DNA from: Macrosoma leucophasiata
Lineage: Eukaryota > Arthropoda > Insecta > Lepidoptera > Hedylidae
Assembly: GCA_036365455.1 (NCBI GenBank)
Contig: JAWQUS010000008.1
Location: 16,971,501 to 17,035,500 of the forward strand
Direction: 5' to 3'
Length of the DNA: 64,000 nucleotides
The notes below the pieces were generated by a model, which did not search any database, had not been told where the DNA came from, and saw only the letters and a list, made by a program, of their open reading frames with translations. Of this stretch, positions 33,543 through 44,189 are shown piece by piece. Made by a program: the position numbers and the translations under genes. The first letter of the stretch is position 1, and every line of letters starts with the position of its first letter.

Positions 33543-33890
33543 TCGCTTAAAAAAAGGAGGAGGTTCTCCTCTGGGGATCTTTTTATGTATGTTCATTGAT
33601 TACTCTGTCAATTGTGGACCGATTTTAAAATTCCTTGTGTTGTTTGAAAGGGTTGAATTTGCAAGTTCGTCCCATTGCCACAAAGTTTGGATATGATGAT
33701 GCCATCATGGACAAATCGAGGAGGAAATTCTTGAAAATTGTATCGTCTTATATGGTTAATTTAAATATCGAAAAAAAAAACTTTTTCAATAGCTATTTTT
33801 TTGTTTGCGTCAAATTTTTACACCATCTTTTAGAAAGAGTTATTTCTACGTTTTGTCTTTTAATTTGTGATAAATACCGTCCTACGTGAT
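33543..33890 (+). repeat. Repeat family M
   Basis: Starts aaaaaaaggaggaggttctc and continues with ttgattactctgtcaattgt and 'ggaccgatttt', then 'gatgatgccatcatggac'. A terminal fragment is at 17519 on the other strand. Class unknown; no ORF. Confidence 0.5.
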
Positions 33891-34081
33891 GAGATTAATT
33901 TATTTTAGAATTAATTAGGTATTCTGTTCTTATATCGAACAATCCGAAATGTTTGTTCTACTGATATACTTACCTACATAAGTATATATTATTTCGTTTT
34001 ATCTTAGTGATATTCTTGATTAGATTTCTTTAGTTTGTAAATTGACATTTATCAAGTATTAGAATTTTAAAAGTCAAGCTA

Positions 34082-34782
34082 TTATTATTGGTAGCTCTCG
34101 GTTGATATGCAAAATTGATTTTAATAAACTTCCTCCTATATTGCTTGATGGGTCTATAGTTAAATATTGCAAAACTGTTAAAAATCTGGGTGTAACTATG
34201 GATAGTTGTATGACTTGGGCTCCGCAGGTTAGTGAGGTGAGTAGGAAGATGTTTGCTGCAGTTGGCTCTTTAAGGAGATTGCATATTTTTTTACCAATTG
34301 CCACTAAGATTACACTTGCTCGATCAATCCTATTTCCTATCTTAGATTATGCTGACATATGCTATCTTGATTTAAAACGCAGCTCTAAATAAGCTTGAGC
34401 GTCTACAAAATCTCTGTATAAGGTTGTATTTGGTTTACGTAAATACGACCATGTTTCCGAATTTCCCGTTCAACTCAAGTGGCTGCCCATCCGCCTTCGC
34501 AGGAATACTCATATTCTTTCACTTCTTTACTGTGTACTATTCTATCTCCACTATCCTCTTTATCTCAAAGAACGTTTCCACTACCTTAGTCTCTCTAACT
34601 CCCACTTTCTACGTTCCTCTAATAATCTTCATCCCTCAGATACCTCCTCCTTTTACTCTAACTCTTTTTCTAATGTAGCTGTACGTCTATGGAATGGGTT
34701 ACCGAATAATATTCGGCAGCTGCAAACTCTTGAAACCTTTAAGAAACATCTGTTTGAGTTTTACCTTTCCTCACAACAATAG
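34082..34782 (+). pseudogene. LINE reverse transcriptase C-terminal remnant
   Basis: The first part (34102-34389) reads NKLPPILLDGSIVKYCKTVK, then NLGVTMDSCMTW and ILDYADICYLDL, typical of the region after the catalytic Asp pair. Frame breaks near 34390 and 34430 lead to NKLERLQNLCIR, FGLRKYDHVSEF, LKWLPIRLRRNTHILSL and NVAVRLWNGLPNN, ending at TAG 34780-34782. The same family appears at 48245-49047 on the minus strand (NKLERLQNLCIRFIFGLRKY). 5'-truncated, with at least two frameshifts. Confidence 0.8.
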
Positions 34783-34870
34783 TCTTTTTTCTCGTTATCG
34801 TTTCATTATGTTATTATTTTTCTCATTTCTCTATTCAATTAACATGCATACGTACGTATTAATGTGTATA

Positions 34871-35990
34871 TTAGGTTGGGGAAAAAGTTTCTTCGCATTT
34901 TTTAAGATAATTCTAAACATTTTTTAATATAGTTTATTTAAATTTAACTAAAGTATGTATGTACCATTTTGTTCGATAATCTTTTGCCATCTTGTAGGTA
35001 GGGACATGATCCCATTGCTATAAAAAATTTGGGACTTCTCATCAAAATACCGCGACAAGTGGATTTGGCAGTCCTCTCGTGATGTTAACCTAACATTGCA
35101 TAAAGAATTCTGAAGAGATCGAAACAAGTGGAAATCTGAAGGTGCAAGGTCAGGACTATACGGCGGATACATTAACACTTCCCAGCCAAACTCTCTTAAT
35201 TTTTGCTGAGTGGCTATAGATGTGTGAGGTCAAGCGTTATCATGATGAAACACCACACCCCTACTGTTGATCAATTGCCGCTTTCTCTCAACTTCTTGCT
35301 TTAATCTCATCAGTTGTTCGCAGTAGAGTTCAGAATCGATAGTCCTGCCTGGTGGTAATAGCTCATAGTGAATAATTCCCTTCCAATCCCACCACACACA
35401 CAACATCGCCTTATTGCGAGTTAACCCGGGTTTCGCCACAGTCTGTGAAGCCTGACCGGCCTTTGACCACGACCTTTTTCGCACGTTCTTGTCGTACGTG
35501 ATCCACTTTTCATCACCAGTTATCAGCTTCTTCAAAAATGATTCGGTTTCATTACGTCGTAATAAAGAATCACAAATGAGTACACGGTTCATTAGGTTTC
35601 TTTCAGTGAGCTCGTGAGGTACCCAAATATCGAGCTTTTTTTTGTACCCAGCTTTTTTCAAATGCGCCAAAACTGTTTTGTGATCAATTCTCAGTTCTTC
35701 AGCTACGTCGTAACTACTAATATGTCGATCTTGCTTCACTTTTTCAAAAATGGCATCCATTTTATCCGTAATAGGGCGACCAGAGCGAGGTGCATCTTTG
35801 ACATCAAAATTTCCGGATTGAAAACGCTTAAACCAAATTTGTGCTACTCTCACAGACACTGCACTGGGTCCATAAACATCGAAAAATTTTTTCGCTGCTT
35901 GCGTTGCATTTTTACCTTTTTTGTAGTAAAATTTTAAAATGTATCGAACTTCTTCATTGGATTTTCATTTGTTTTTCGTACTGTCAAGAT
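34871..35990 (-). mobile_element. mariner element (cecropia-like), right end rearranged
   Basis: The left end begins ttaggttggggaaaaagttt, a mariner-type terminal inverted repeat, next to a TA at 34869-34870. The transposase lies on the minus strand. The expected matching inverted repeat at the right end was not found; instead the sequence turns back on itself in a perfect 31-bp inverted repeat (35960-36026). It lies 90 bp after a LINE remnant and probably interrupts that LINE's 3' UTR. Confidence 0.85.
34948..35945 (-). pseudogene. mariner transposase (DD34D), one nonsense codon
   Basis: A cut-and-paste transposase that binds the terminal repeats and moves the element into TA sites. Reading inward from 35945, the frame contains EEVRYILKFYYKKGKNATQA, FKRFQSGNFDVKD and RSGRPIT (helix-turn-helix region), WVPHEL, TGDEKW with the first catalytic Asp, and VVFHHDNA with the second. 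The next codon is TGA at about 35229-35231 where an Arg would be expected. After it, PHTSIATQQKLREFGWEV and YSPDLAPSD follow in the same frame, with exactly 34 residues between the second and third catalytic Asp. The protein ends at 34948 (RWQKIIEQNGTYIL). A CGA-to-TGA change would explain the stop. Total length is close to the ~345 residues usual for mariner. The initiating ATG is lost or unclear because the foldback begins there. Confidence 0.9.
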
Positions 35991-36026
35991 GAGTGATCTT
36001 GACAGTACGAAAAACAAATGAAAATC
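35960..36026. repeat. Perfect 31-bp inverted repeat, 5-nt spacer
   Basis: The left arm 35960-35990 and right arm 35996-36026 are exact reverse complements around the spacer gagtg. The left arm is the start of the mariner sequence, so the right arm is an inverted copy of it. Confidence 0.95.
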
Positions 36027-36399
36027 ACACATTTGCCTAATTTGAATTTGGAATTATGTTCTTTAAAATGAAAACGACAGTTCGTGCCCCAGCATTTACA
36101 CGAACAATAAATTGCTTAAAAAACGTTTTATGAATTATAAGCTCAATGGTATTTTTTATAAAGTTGTAAAAGTTGAGGTTTTTAATAATGAAAATAAAAG
36201 TAATAGATAACACCAGTTCTATTTTCACGTCTTTTCCTGTTATAATATGGCGACTATTAACGTTACTTTACACGCAAACATATCAGAATAAATACGATTT
36301 TAGTGGAAAAAAAATGCATAAAAATCGATTAAGTAATTTATATTGCAGTTATAGAACGTTTTATTCATAATTTTTTCTATTTACTTTATATATCTTATT
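36027..36399. other. Unassigned sequence after the mariner
   Basis: AT-rich. It separates the mariner foldback from a LINE 3' UTR and contains neither a mariner end nor a known repeat that I can see. Confidence 0.4.
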
Positions 36400-36529
36400 T
36401 ATACAATTCATTTCCTCCACCTGCTTGTCTGGAAGAGATCGCTTTTAGCGATAAGACCGCCAATTGTGCAAAATGTTTTATGTATCGTGAATGTCCTAAT
36501 TGTTTTGGTGTACAATAAAGAGTTTATTA
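36400..36529 (+). mobile_element. LINE 3' UTR end (CR1-like)
   Basis: gtctggaagagatcgctttt, then agcgataagaccgcc (a short stem-loop), then tgtacaataaagag. The same stem-loop and end occur at 48250-48390 on the minus strand, downstream of the NKLERLQNLC-type ORF. Probably the far half of the LINE remnant at 34082, split by the mariner. Confidence 0.65.
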
Positions 36530-37318
36530 TTATGTCTCTTGTCAGCACGGGGTCCAATTTGAACCCCGGACCTTTGTCAGGCTTGCGCGGGGACATGGGA
36601 GGTCCAACACGTAGAGGCCCTTTCGAGAATTTTGATCTACTTTGTAATGGGTTATATTCGGCGGGACCTCTCTCTGACTGCATCAATAGTTAATACAGGC
36701 ACAGACAGACCCCGCAGAATATAATGGGGCTATTATAATGATAAGTGATTCGCCAAACTTGGGGCTATGTGGGTGAACTAGGGGGACTAGCTGGCTGGGC
36801 CTATGGAGTGAGATCCGGCACCTGCCTATATTCAACATCTCACATTATCGAATCCTACTTTAGGCAGGTGGTGACTCGCCTCTCCTTGGTGGGCCCCCCA
36901 AACAGCCAACCCGGTGGTCGACGGGGGGCAACACTGTTGAGAGAGGCTGGGGGTGTCGAGAGGTGTGGCCCCGGTTTCACCATCACGAGCGAGTAATCTC
37001 GAGCTCGGAGCGGGCTTCCCCGCTATTATGCCTTTAGACACTTCCACCCCCGAGTGTATGGCTCTTGCAGAAATTTAGACAACAGCCTATTATCTAAATT
37101 ACTGCAAATGCCATACCTCTAGCGCCCCACTCTGACCGGCCAATGAAGGCAAGCCAGAGGTGAGAGACCTGATGCTCTGTCCGGCCGTACCTCTGTGTGG
37201 CGGACGAGGCGGAGCCCAGTTCTCTCGGAGGAACTCGAGATGATGGTAGGGGGTGGTGTCGCTACTCACCAACAGCTCGCCACAAGCTGCTCTGCCCCCT
37301 TATTATTATTATTATATT
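36530..37318 (+). repeat. Repeat family I, longest copy
   Basis: About 790 bp. The first 415 bp match 6943-7355 almost exactly. The extra part has gggggtgtcgagaggtgtgg, ctgcaaatgccatacctcta and 'tctgaccggccaatgaagg', and ends in a TTA-repeat tail at about 37300. The simple-repeat tail suggests copying through RNA. No ORF identifies the class. Confidence 0.65.
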
Positions 37319-37345
37319 TCACTTATTTATTTAAAACCTTATTTC

Positions 37346-37645
37346 CTATTTTTTTACATATATAAGTATCAAAAACAAATATATATATATAAAAAATAAA
37401 AAATAGTTTGCCGCCGGCAGCGGGAACAGGGTCCAAGTTACCGGTGGTTCGGGGCGCAGAGAGAGGAATCTTCTCACTATTCGCGCCGTGTCAAGGAGCA
37501 CTGCCTTCTGCATCAGGCCCCTGACCCAGCCGTCCAACGTGAGCCTCTTAAGGTGTTGGTCGAGGCTCTTGGCGATAAAGCCGTTTACCGAGACGACTAT
37601 CGGTACAATGATCGCCGAATCCACATGCCACATGCGGACTCGCAA
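37346..37645 (-). pseudogene. LINE ORF 3' fragment (possible R2/R4-group end)
   Basis: The minus strand reads IIVPIVVSVNGFIAKSLDQH, then LKRLTLDGWV and ARIVRRFLSL, then the noncoding end with a TATA/A-rich tail. This is a typical very C-terminal segment of a reverse-transcriptase polyprotein; the clade is uncertain. A shorter fragment with the same 3' end (ccgccggtagcgggagcag) lies at 43024-43070. Confidence 0.5.
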
Positions 37646-37649
37646 AAAC

Positions 37650-37826
37650 TCGAGAACGGCTGGACTGATTTGGTTAATTTTAGTTTTGAATTATTTCTGA
37701 ATGCCCAGGGAAAAGAGAAATAGTAAAAACCACAATTTTATTTTCCAATATAAATAGTACGTATATATGAAACCCTTGAATCATTATTTCATTCTGAGGC
37801 AATACGAAGTTTGCCGGGTCAGATAG
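37650..37826 (+). mobile_element. Helitron-like family H, partial copy 3
   Basis: gagaacggctggactgattt at its start and 'caatacgaagtttgccgggtc' near its end match family H. The 5' end is missing and the terminus reads GATAG rather than CTAG. Confidence 0.5.
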
Positions 37827-38577
37827 TGCATAATATAATTAGTAAATAGTGTAGTGAAGAATAAATTAAATACATTCGAACAGTGGAAGAAGATAAAAGA
37901 AAAGTGAACAAATGTCCTTAGTTTGGGACTCCACAATAAATCTAACTCGTAATTTACTAAAATGTCGTTTTCCCCAATTAATCTTCTTCGCCTGGAAAAT
38001 GTACTTTACATTAACCCAAATGTATTAAATGCAGCGAAATAACAAGCAAAAGCTGGCATCCGATAAAAAAAGACAAGTAGTAATGGAATTGCTTCGGACA
38101 TCTTTAGTATGTTTCGTACAATAACATACAATTCATGATGTTTGTAGTCATATTTTTCCAGAACGTATTATCTTTGTGTAGATTTCAGAAAATAAGATAA
38201 TATGATATTCTAAAGGACTGAAGAGCACTCCCCAAATCCCCACTGTTTTACGTTGGCTTTTATAAAGGGTCATTCATTTACTTAATGCCTCCCCAGAAAA
38301 TTGGTCGAAATTCTCAAGGTTCGCCGAACCCTGTCCAAATGTACAGCCCTTATTATGCTTGGTTTGTACTCTTATTACGGAGATTAAAGCGTACCTACCT
38401 ATTAACAAAATTCTTGGTCGCGATTATGTGCTTATTAAATTTTATCTTAATCTGATTGAAATAAAATGAATCGAATGACTAACATTATAAGTGCTAAAAT
38501 TATTGTCTAATTTATCTTTTATTCTTTAACTGTGTAAGTTGTACATATAATTTAATACTTGGTAGGAAAATGCCTTT
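37827..38577. other. No recognised feature
   Basis: AT-rich spacer. Confidence 0.5.
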
Positions 38578-38990
38578 ATTTAGGGTGCCGTAGTCTAAGA
38601 CGAACCCTTATAGTTACCATGTCTATCCGTTCGTCTTTCTATTAATATTAGAAATCTGTAATTTGGCAAAAATATGCGTATTAGCCATGTCTTAAAAAAT
38701 ATTTTATTAAGGTACCTACACGTAAAGTAGCGGTGTATTTTTCACGCACGCACACACTAGTGTCTTATGTTCTTGGATTGGTCTTTAAAAAATTACGACT
38801 TTGTACACTTTCTCGATCAAGAGAACCGTTTCTGCAATATTGAACCTTAAAATGAGAATAAAAAAAAATATTTTTTCTAGAGAAACTACAAGTGTTCGGA
38901 GTTCTATGGGGGTTCTTTTTAGGACCTAGGTGCTCACTAAACTGGGATATTGCGGAATTCGTCCGAAGTCGGGCCGAGTCGCTAGTTTGT
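38578..38990 (+). repeat. Repeat family K, copy 2
   Basis: Contains gggtgccgtagtctaagacg, then 'gtctatccgttcgtctttct', then 'aaggtacctacacgtaaagt', and ends 'cgaagtcgggccgagtcgCTAG'. The CTAG end and GC-rich terminus resemble a Helitron-like 3' end. Diverged copies are at 24775 and 54060. Confidence 0.45.
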
Positions 38991-39473
38991 AATAAAATAA
39001 CATAAAAATCGCATAGGTACCTATTCTATCACAATATGCAGATGTAAAACTATATAATAGTTCAGAGTGTCTAGAGCTAATACAAAATTATATTCGAAGA
39101 ACTTTACTATCGCGTTGACCGAATAACAATAAACACGTTAGTTAGTTTATTTGTTTATTAGGAATTAAATGTGTTTTAATACCATTATTGTTACAAATTT
39201 TGTTACCAATGATAGACCGCGCTGTTTAAATTACAAACAAATTGCAGTTAACTTTAACATGCCTGTATAAGGTCGAATACATGGAAAAGCTCGCACTGGG
39301 CACAATAACTTTACAGGCATAGGTCATACGAGCAATCTGAATCGATTTGATATCAATACAGATTTATTATGTGTGGCGAAGGTTAGTACTCTTAATAACT
39401 CAGCGTAAATCGGACTCTAAGGGTGAGATTCACACATCGCACCAGGCTGTATCTGAAATTTTCACAAATTATG
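38991..39473. other. No recognised feature
   Basis: AT-rich spacer. Confidence 0.5.
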
Positions 39474-39475
39474 TA

Positions 39476-39699
39476 CAGTGCTCAACAATAAATATTGCAC
39501 ATCGAGCCAAGAAGGAGACTTCGGCTTATTTCGCACCGTACCTACCTATTTGACGTTTGTCGACCATTTTGACCAATCCCGTACTGTCAGTGCTTACGTA
39601 GACAGTGTGCAACGGAGATTAATGCTCTACGAAGTCGAAACGAGCCGATTGTCTCTTTCACAGGCTCGATGTGCAATATTAATTGTTGAGTACCTACTG
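39476..39699. mobile_element. Palindromic Tc1/mariner-type MITE, 224 bp
   Basis: Flanked by TA on both sides (39474-39475, 39700-39701). It starts CAGTGCTCAACAATAAATAT and ends ...ACTG. The two ends are inverted over about 70 bp with small differences (attgcacatcgagcc and cggctcgatgtgcaat are matching points). No transposase. TA flanks and CAGT termini fit a Tc1/mariner-superfamily MITE. Confidence 0.75.
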
Positions 39700-39721
39700 T
39701 ATTTCCGTTCCCGCTATAGCA

Positions 39722-39875
39722 ACAAATATTTACAAATATAAAAAAAATATGAAAATATAAATATATTTAAAGGGAGTCCACATACAACCAAACGTGTTTT
39801 TTTTCATATTTTTGCTCAATTATTTAAAATTTTTTACAGAATATTAAGTTGTATATTACCTTCCATAACAAACAA
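39722..39875 (+). repeat. Repeat family O, copy 1
   Basis: gggagtccacatacaacc followed by gttgtatattaccttccata; the last part is repeated at 58149. Class unknown. Confidence 0.5.
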
Positions 39876-40769
39876 TTGAACAAAAATAAAATTAATATTG
39901 AAGACACACCGACATAACAAACGTAATTTTTAAGCAATTTTTGTACGGAATTCTTTGTGCATTTATTTTATTATTAGTCAGTGGCGTATTACATAATAAA
40001 TTAAACTTTGAATCTCCAATAAAACCCGGTTTATTTCCGCCTATTTATGAGAGGATTAGATAAATTTAGTAAAATAAGGTTGAAAAAAATAAGTAGGTGC
40101 CTTCAAACAAAAGATCTATTAATTGGCGCGGTAAGTTATTCAGCTGGTTTTATTTTACTCGTGTGGTAAGACTGGTAAGTAAAGTGCTAACTGTTGATAA
40201 ACTATGCATGAGTTCCTAACTTCTGGCTGGATATTGCTGACAGCCGTAAGCTAGATCATTTGTCACTGCCTCACTAAATTGCGGCTAAAGTTGCTACCTT
40301 CATTGAGATAAAAAAACTTTTATAGAGAAAATTTTTAAAAGCCTATTAGTTGGACGTCATGCATATATTTATATACTCGTTATTTATATATATATATATA
40401 TATATTTATATATAGATAAGTTTGATAACAGTGTTAGTAAAAAATATATTTGCACATGAAGAATTTCTATTTTATTACTTTATAGTTTAGTGGCATCCGC
40501 CTACTAATGCTGAATTCCTTACTTCCATCCCAGAGTCGCGGGGGTACCTTAGTGATTTTGGTACCTATGTCTTTATTTTTAGGAAGTTTTCAATTGTCAA
40601 CTTATTGATCTATATTATGTACTAAAGTACGTACTAGATAGGATACTCACCTTGGTGGCTTGGTTCCATATTCCAAAAGTCAATTTACCACACTTTACCA
40701 CAGTAACATGACAGATGACGAGGAAACGTCTCATTAAAATATCTGTCAAATCTCATTGTGTCAACTTCA
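39876..40769. other. No recognised gene; TA microsatellite
   Basis: AT-rich. A (TA)n-type run occupies about 40378-40420. Confidence 0.5.
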
Positions 40770-40925
40770 AAATTTGGTAGGTTTGGTTTGCCCTTTGCCC
40801 AATCAATAACTATATTTGACAAAACGTAACTGGCGAATCGTGGGTTTGCACGTCTGCTTCATGTCTGCATGCACTTATACCCTACCTACCATTTCGGGGA
40901 AATCAAGCGTGAGATTACGTTTTTC
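40770..40925 (+). mobile_element. tRNA-headed SINE family A, 3' fragment
   Basis: aaaacgtaactggcgaatcg, 'gcacgtctgcttcatgtctgc' and 'caagcgtgagattacg' match the 3' half of family A. The head is absent. Confidence 0.6.
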
Positions 40926-42390
40926 TTCACCATAACACGAATATAACGTAAATCATTATTTTTGTCGTCTATAAATGTGATAACAATGCGAAAATTATGA
41001 ATGCTTAGATAATGCGCCATTCGAATACCATACATAAATTACGTGTGTCACATGTTTTTGAAAGAGATGAAAGGAGAGAGGACAAACAAGAGAAATCCGG
41101 CGACACGCCTGAGTAATTTACAATTCCGTTGATTGAAACATGTTTATAAACATTTTATTATCTATTTACATGTAAACGATGTGTCGAGATTCGCTGCACA
41201 AAGATAAACAAATCCGTCTCGTGTTCATAGGGATGCAAACATCGTAAGTATAAACGTCCATATATCGATGTTACAGAAGAAAAGAACATAGAAAACATTG
41301 CCAAGAAATTGTCGTAATATATTTTAGCAATAACACATAGAAGATTTAAAAAGAAATGGAAAGAAAAGTATCTGAATAACAGCCACTTTACCATTAAGGC
41401 CCATCTCTCGCAAAACCTGCAAACCCGGGTTATTCGTCAACTCGACACAAGTGACCGGACACACGTGTGTCCAGTTGGTTAAACTTGAAATTATTATGAC
41501 AATGTTTTTTCTCCCACAATTATTATTAAAACAATATGAAATTTTACTAGTGATTATAAAAATCATATTTGTATTACGTGGTTTTCATACATTTTGAAAA
41601 TGTTATTTCTTACAATTTTAACGCATCTGAATACCTACTAATTGCCAAGGCCCCACATCACAGTGTATTTTTCTCTTTTGATTGACTGTCCCCGAGTCCG
41701 GTGAACGAATTCTTCTAAGTAATTAATGTCGGTTGCATAAATATTCAACCGACATCATAAACTTCGTTTATTAAATACCATTTAAATGTTGCAAAACTCT
41801 TCATAGTCGTCATCAAAAATTAGATTTAAATCCTTAAGAACACATCAATAAATTAAAATCGAATTAAAACTGTATTCAATTACATTTAATATATTTTTAT
41901 AATGATACCGATTATACGTCAGTTCATACCAAGTGATGTAATGGGATAGACTTCAAGTTATTATTTTTTATTTTTTTTTCAGTGTAGGTATTAACTAATG
42001 AAAACGTCAGCATTAAAACATACCATCGTTAGAATAACATCCATACAAGAATGATTGACACAAGTCGATGTTTTAAAATTATCGACATATCGTTTACATC
42101 TCTAGCCATGCCATGGAAAGAATTTATTACCCAAATTGGGTATGAAATGAATTCGCTATGAAATGGATTCCACCGCTTGTAACCATTTATCTCTGTTTTT
42201 ATTAAAAAATTGTACCCTAAAAACAACTTAACTTAAGTGGTGAATTACTAGGTCTTCGATAGCACCTAATTACCTAATTACTGGCAGTAGAGATACAGTG
42301 CCGGATCAACAACGGCCGAGCCGTCAACATGTCGATGGCGACTGTCAACTCGTCGACGGCAGCAGTCGGCCGTGTAGATGTGATGTGCAC
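40926..42390. other. No recognised feature
   Basis: AT-rich. A small hairpin (atgtcggttg / caaccgacat) is at 41726-41755. The 42290-42390 segment is GC-richer and may be repeat-derived. Confidence 0.45.
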
Positions 42391-42731
42391 AAGCGCCCAA
42401 GGCTCCGCGGCTGGTGCAGATCGCAAGCGATCTACTCGTTGTGCGATACGGGTGCAGTCGGGTGAGTGATGGGTTAGTTTCGTGAGGACAGCTAGTAACA
42501 AAATTAAAATGCGCGTTTAAGCATAAGGCATGCTAAGCCGTCGGTCCCGGTTGCTATCGATAGATAGCAGACGTTAAACCTTGTCGAAGTAATGGGTGGT
42601 TTGAAAACATCCGACAGCGGGTTGGCCACTAACCCATATCTCCACCAACCTGCATTGGAGCAGAGTGTTGGAGTAAGCTCCAGGCCTCCTTCCAAAAAGG
42701 GAGCGACTCGTGCCTAGCAGTGGGACATTTC
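42391..42731 (+). mobile_element. 5S-headed SINE, copy 2
   Basis: Same body as the 51061 copy: 'gctaagccgtcggtcccgg', 'aaaacatccgacagcgggtt' and 'gtgcctagcagtgggaca'. The 5S-like head is more diverged (gggtgagtgatgggttag replaces the conserved C-box stretch). The tail is lost. Confidence 0.75.
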
Positions 42732-42771
42732 AAGAGTTGTTATTTTTTTCATTTATTCTGCTTTTTACATA

Positions 42772-42956
42772 TCTTAATATATATAAATCTCGTGTCACAA
42801 TGTTTGTCCTCAATGGACTCCTAAACCACTTAACCGATTATAATAAAATTCGCACACCATGTGCAGTTCGATCCAACTTGAGAGATAGGATAGCTTACAT
42901 TACGCTATGACTAATAGGAGCAGAGCAGCGCGGGCGAAGCCGGGGCGGGCCGCTAG
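42772..42956 (+). mobile_element. Helitron-like family E, short copy 2 (185 bp)
   Basis: Begins TCTTAATATATATAAATCTC and ends cggggcgggccgCTAG. Nearly identical to 55608-55792; I see one difference in 185 bp. 5' TC, 3' CTAG and a GC-rich hairpin before the end are Helitron-like. Confidence 0.75.
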
Positions 42957-43023
42957 TTTTCTATATTTTTACATACATATATTATTAAAAAAAAAACATA
43001 CATATATAAAAACATACAAAATA

Positions 43024-43070
43024 GGTTCCGCCGGTAGCGGGAGCAGTGTCCTAGCTGCCGGCTGCTGCTG
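43024..43070 (-). mobile_element. LINE 3'-terminal fragment
   Basis: ggttccgccggtagcgggag matches the 3' end of the fragment at 37346-37645, preceded by the same kind of ATAC/TATA-rich tail. Confidence 0.45.
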
Positions 43071-43471
43071 CTTATTATTATATTATGCATAGTTTTAAAT
43101 CATCATCATCATCTTCATCATTTTAGCCAAGGAGAGGATACGTGCGTATGCTCGCGGTGCGCTGCGGTGAGACCGCGGCTTTAATTGAAAATTCCATTAT
43201 CAACGTACGAACTAATCCTTGAAATATCTCTGACCGATATAGTTAAGCTCTGGTCGGAACGTTCATTATGTCAAAGCCGTTTATTAATACATTTAAAACC
43301 AGTAGGCAGCTTTTAATTGTGTTGCCCTTGGATTAACTATCGATATCATGTTTTGTTAGCTGTTAAACTTAATCTTTTTTTCAAAACTGTATACAAAAAG
43401 GATTACAGAGGTAATTTCTAATTTTGAAATCAGTACTGAACTAAAAGTCATTATTTAAAAAAAATATTTAT

Positions 43472-43742
43472 ATGTATGTATGTATCTTCACGCCAGGTCC
43501 CTAACGGGGTAGGCAGAGAGTGTAGAGCGCCAGACATCCCGGTTCTGACAAACCTCTCGTGCCTCGTCTACCTTCATCATTCTCTTCATACATGCACGCC
43601 GATTCCTAAGACTTTTGACCCCACCATCAGACAGAACTCGACCTATTTGGTCATGGTAGGTCAGCCTGGGTCTTCCTGGGCCTCTGCAACCATCCACATT
43701 CGCATTGTATATCTGTTTAGTCATTCGCTCATTCGACATTCT
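43472..43742 (-). pseudogene. RTE-like LINE, 3' fragment (83 codons)
   Basis: The minus strand reads MSNERMTKQIYNANVDGCRG, then GRPRLTYHDQIGRVLSDGG, and ends NRDVWRSTLSAYPVRDLA and a stop, followed by the element end and an ATAC tail (about 43472-43486). It is almost the same as the last 83 codons of the copy at 45394-46189, with about six replacements. 5'-truncated. Confidence 0.85.
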
Positions 43743-43748
43743 TAAATA

Positions 43749-43960
43749 TCTATACTAGTATTATAAAGCTGAAGAGTTTGTTTGTTTGTTTGTTTGCTTG
43801 AACGCGCTAATCTCAGGAATTACTGGTCCGATTTGAAAAATTATTTCAGTGTCAGATAGCCCATTTATCGAGAAAGGCCTAAGGCTATATTCTATAACAC
43901 TAAGATGAATTGAGAGGATAGGTAACATTGAACCCGCGCGAAGCCGGGGCGAACCACTAG
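43749..43960 (+). mobile_element. Helitron-like family F, copy 1
   Basis: Starts TCTATACTAGTATTATAAAG, has a TTTG microsatellite and 'actggtccgatttgaaaaa', and ends gaagccggggcgaaccaCTAG. Copies 2 and 3 are at 56121 and 56348. Confidence 0.7.
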
Positions 43961-44084
43961 AACTATATATATTTTAATTACTTTTGAAGAATGTAAAGGT
44001 ATGTAGGTATGCATGTCCTATACATAATCTTCACTTCTACCTCTCTCTTGGAAAAGTTTTTTCTCTGGTGTCAGAGTTTCAGTA

Positions 44085-44180
44085 CCGGGTCTCGAGGGCA
44101 TTGCAACAACCACATTACCTAATCTATCTGCCGCCAAATGGTAGTATTCAGCACTATCATGTAGCACTAGTGCAGTCAGT
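44085..44180 (-). repeat. Interspersed repeat family D, fragment
   Basis: cattacctaatctatctgcc then 'gccaaatggtagtattcagc': the inverted distal part of family D. Confidence 0.5.
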
Positions 44181-44189
44181 CAACCGAAC

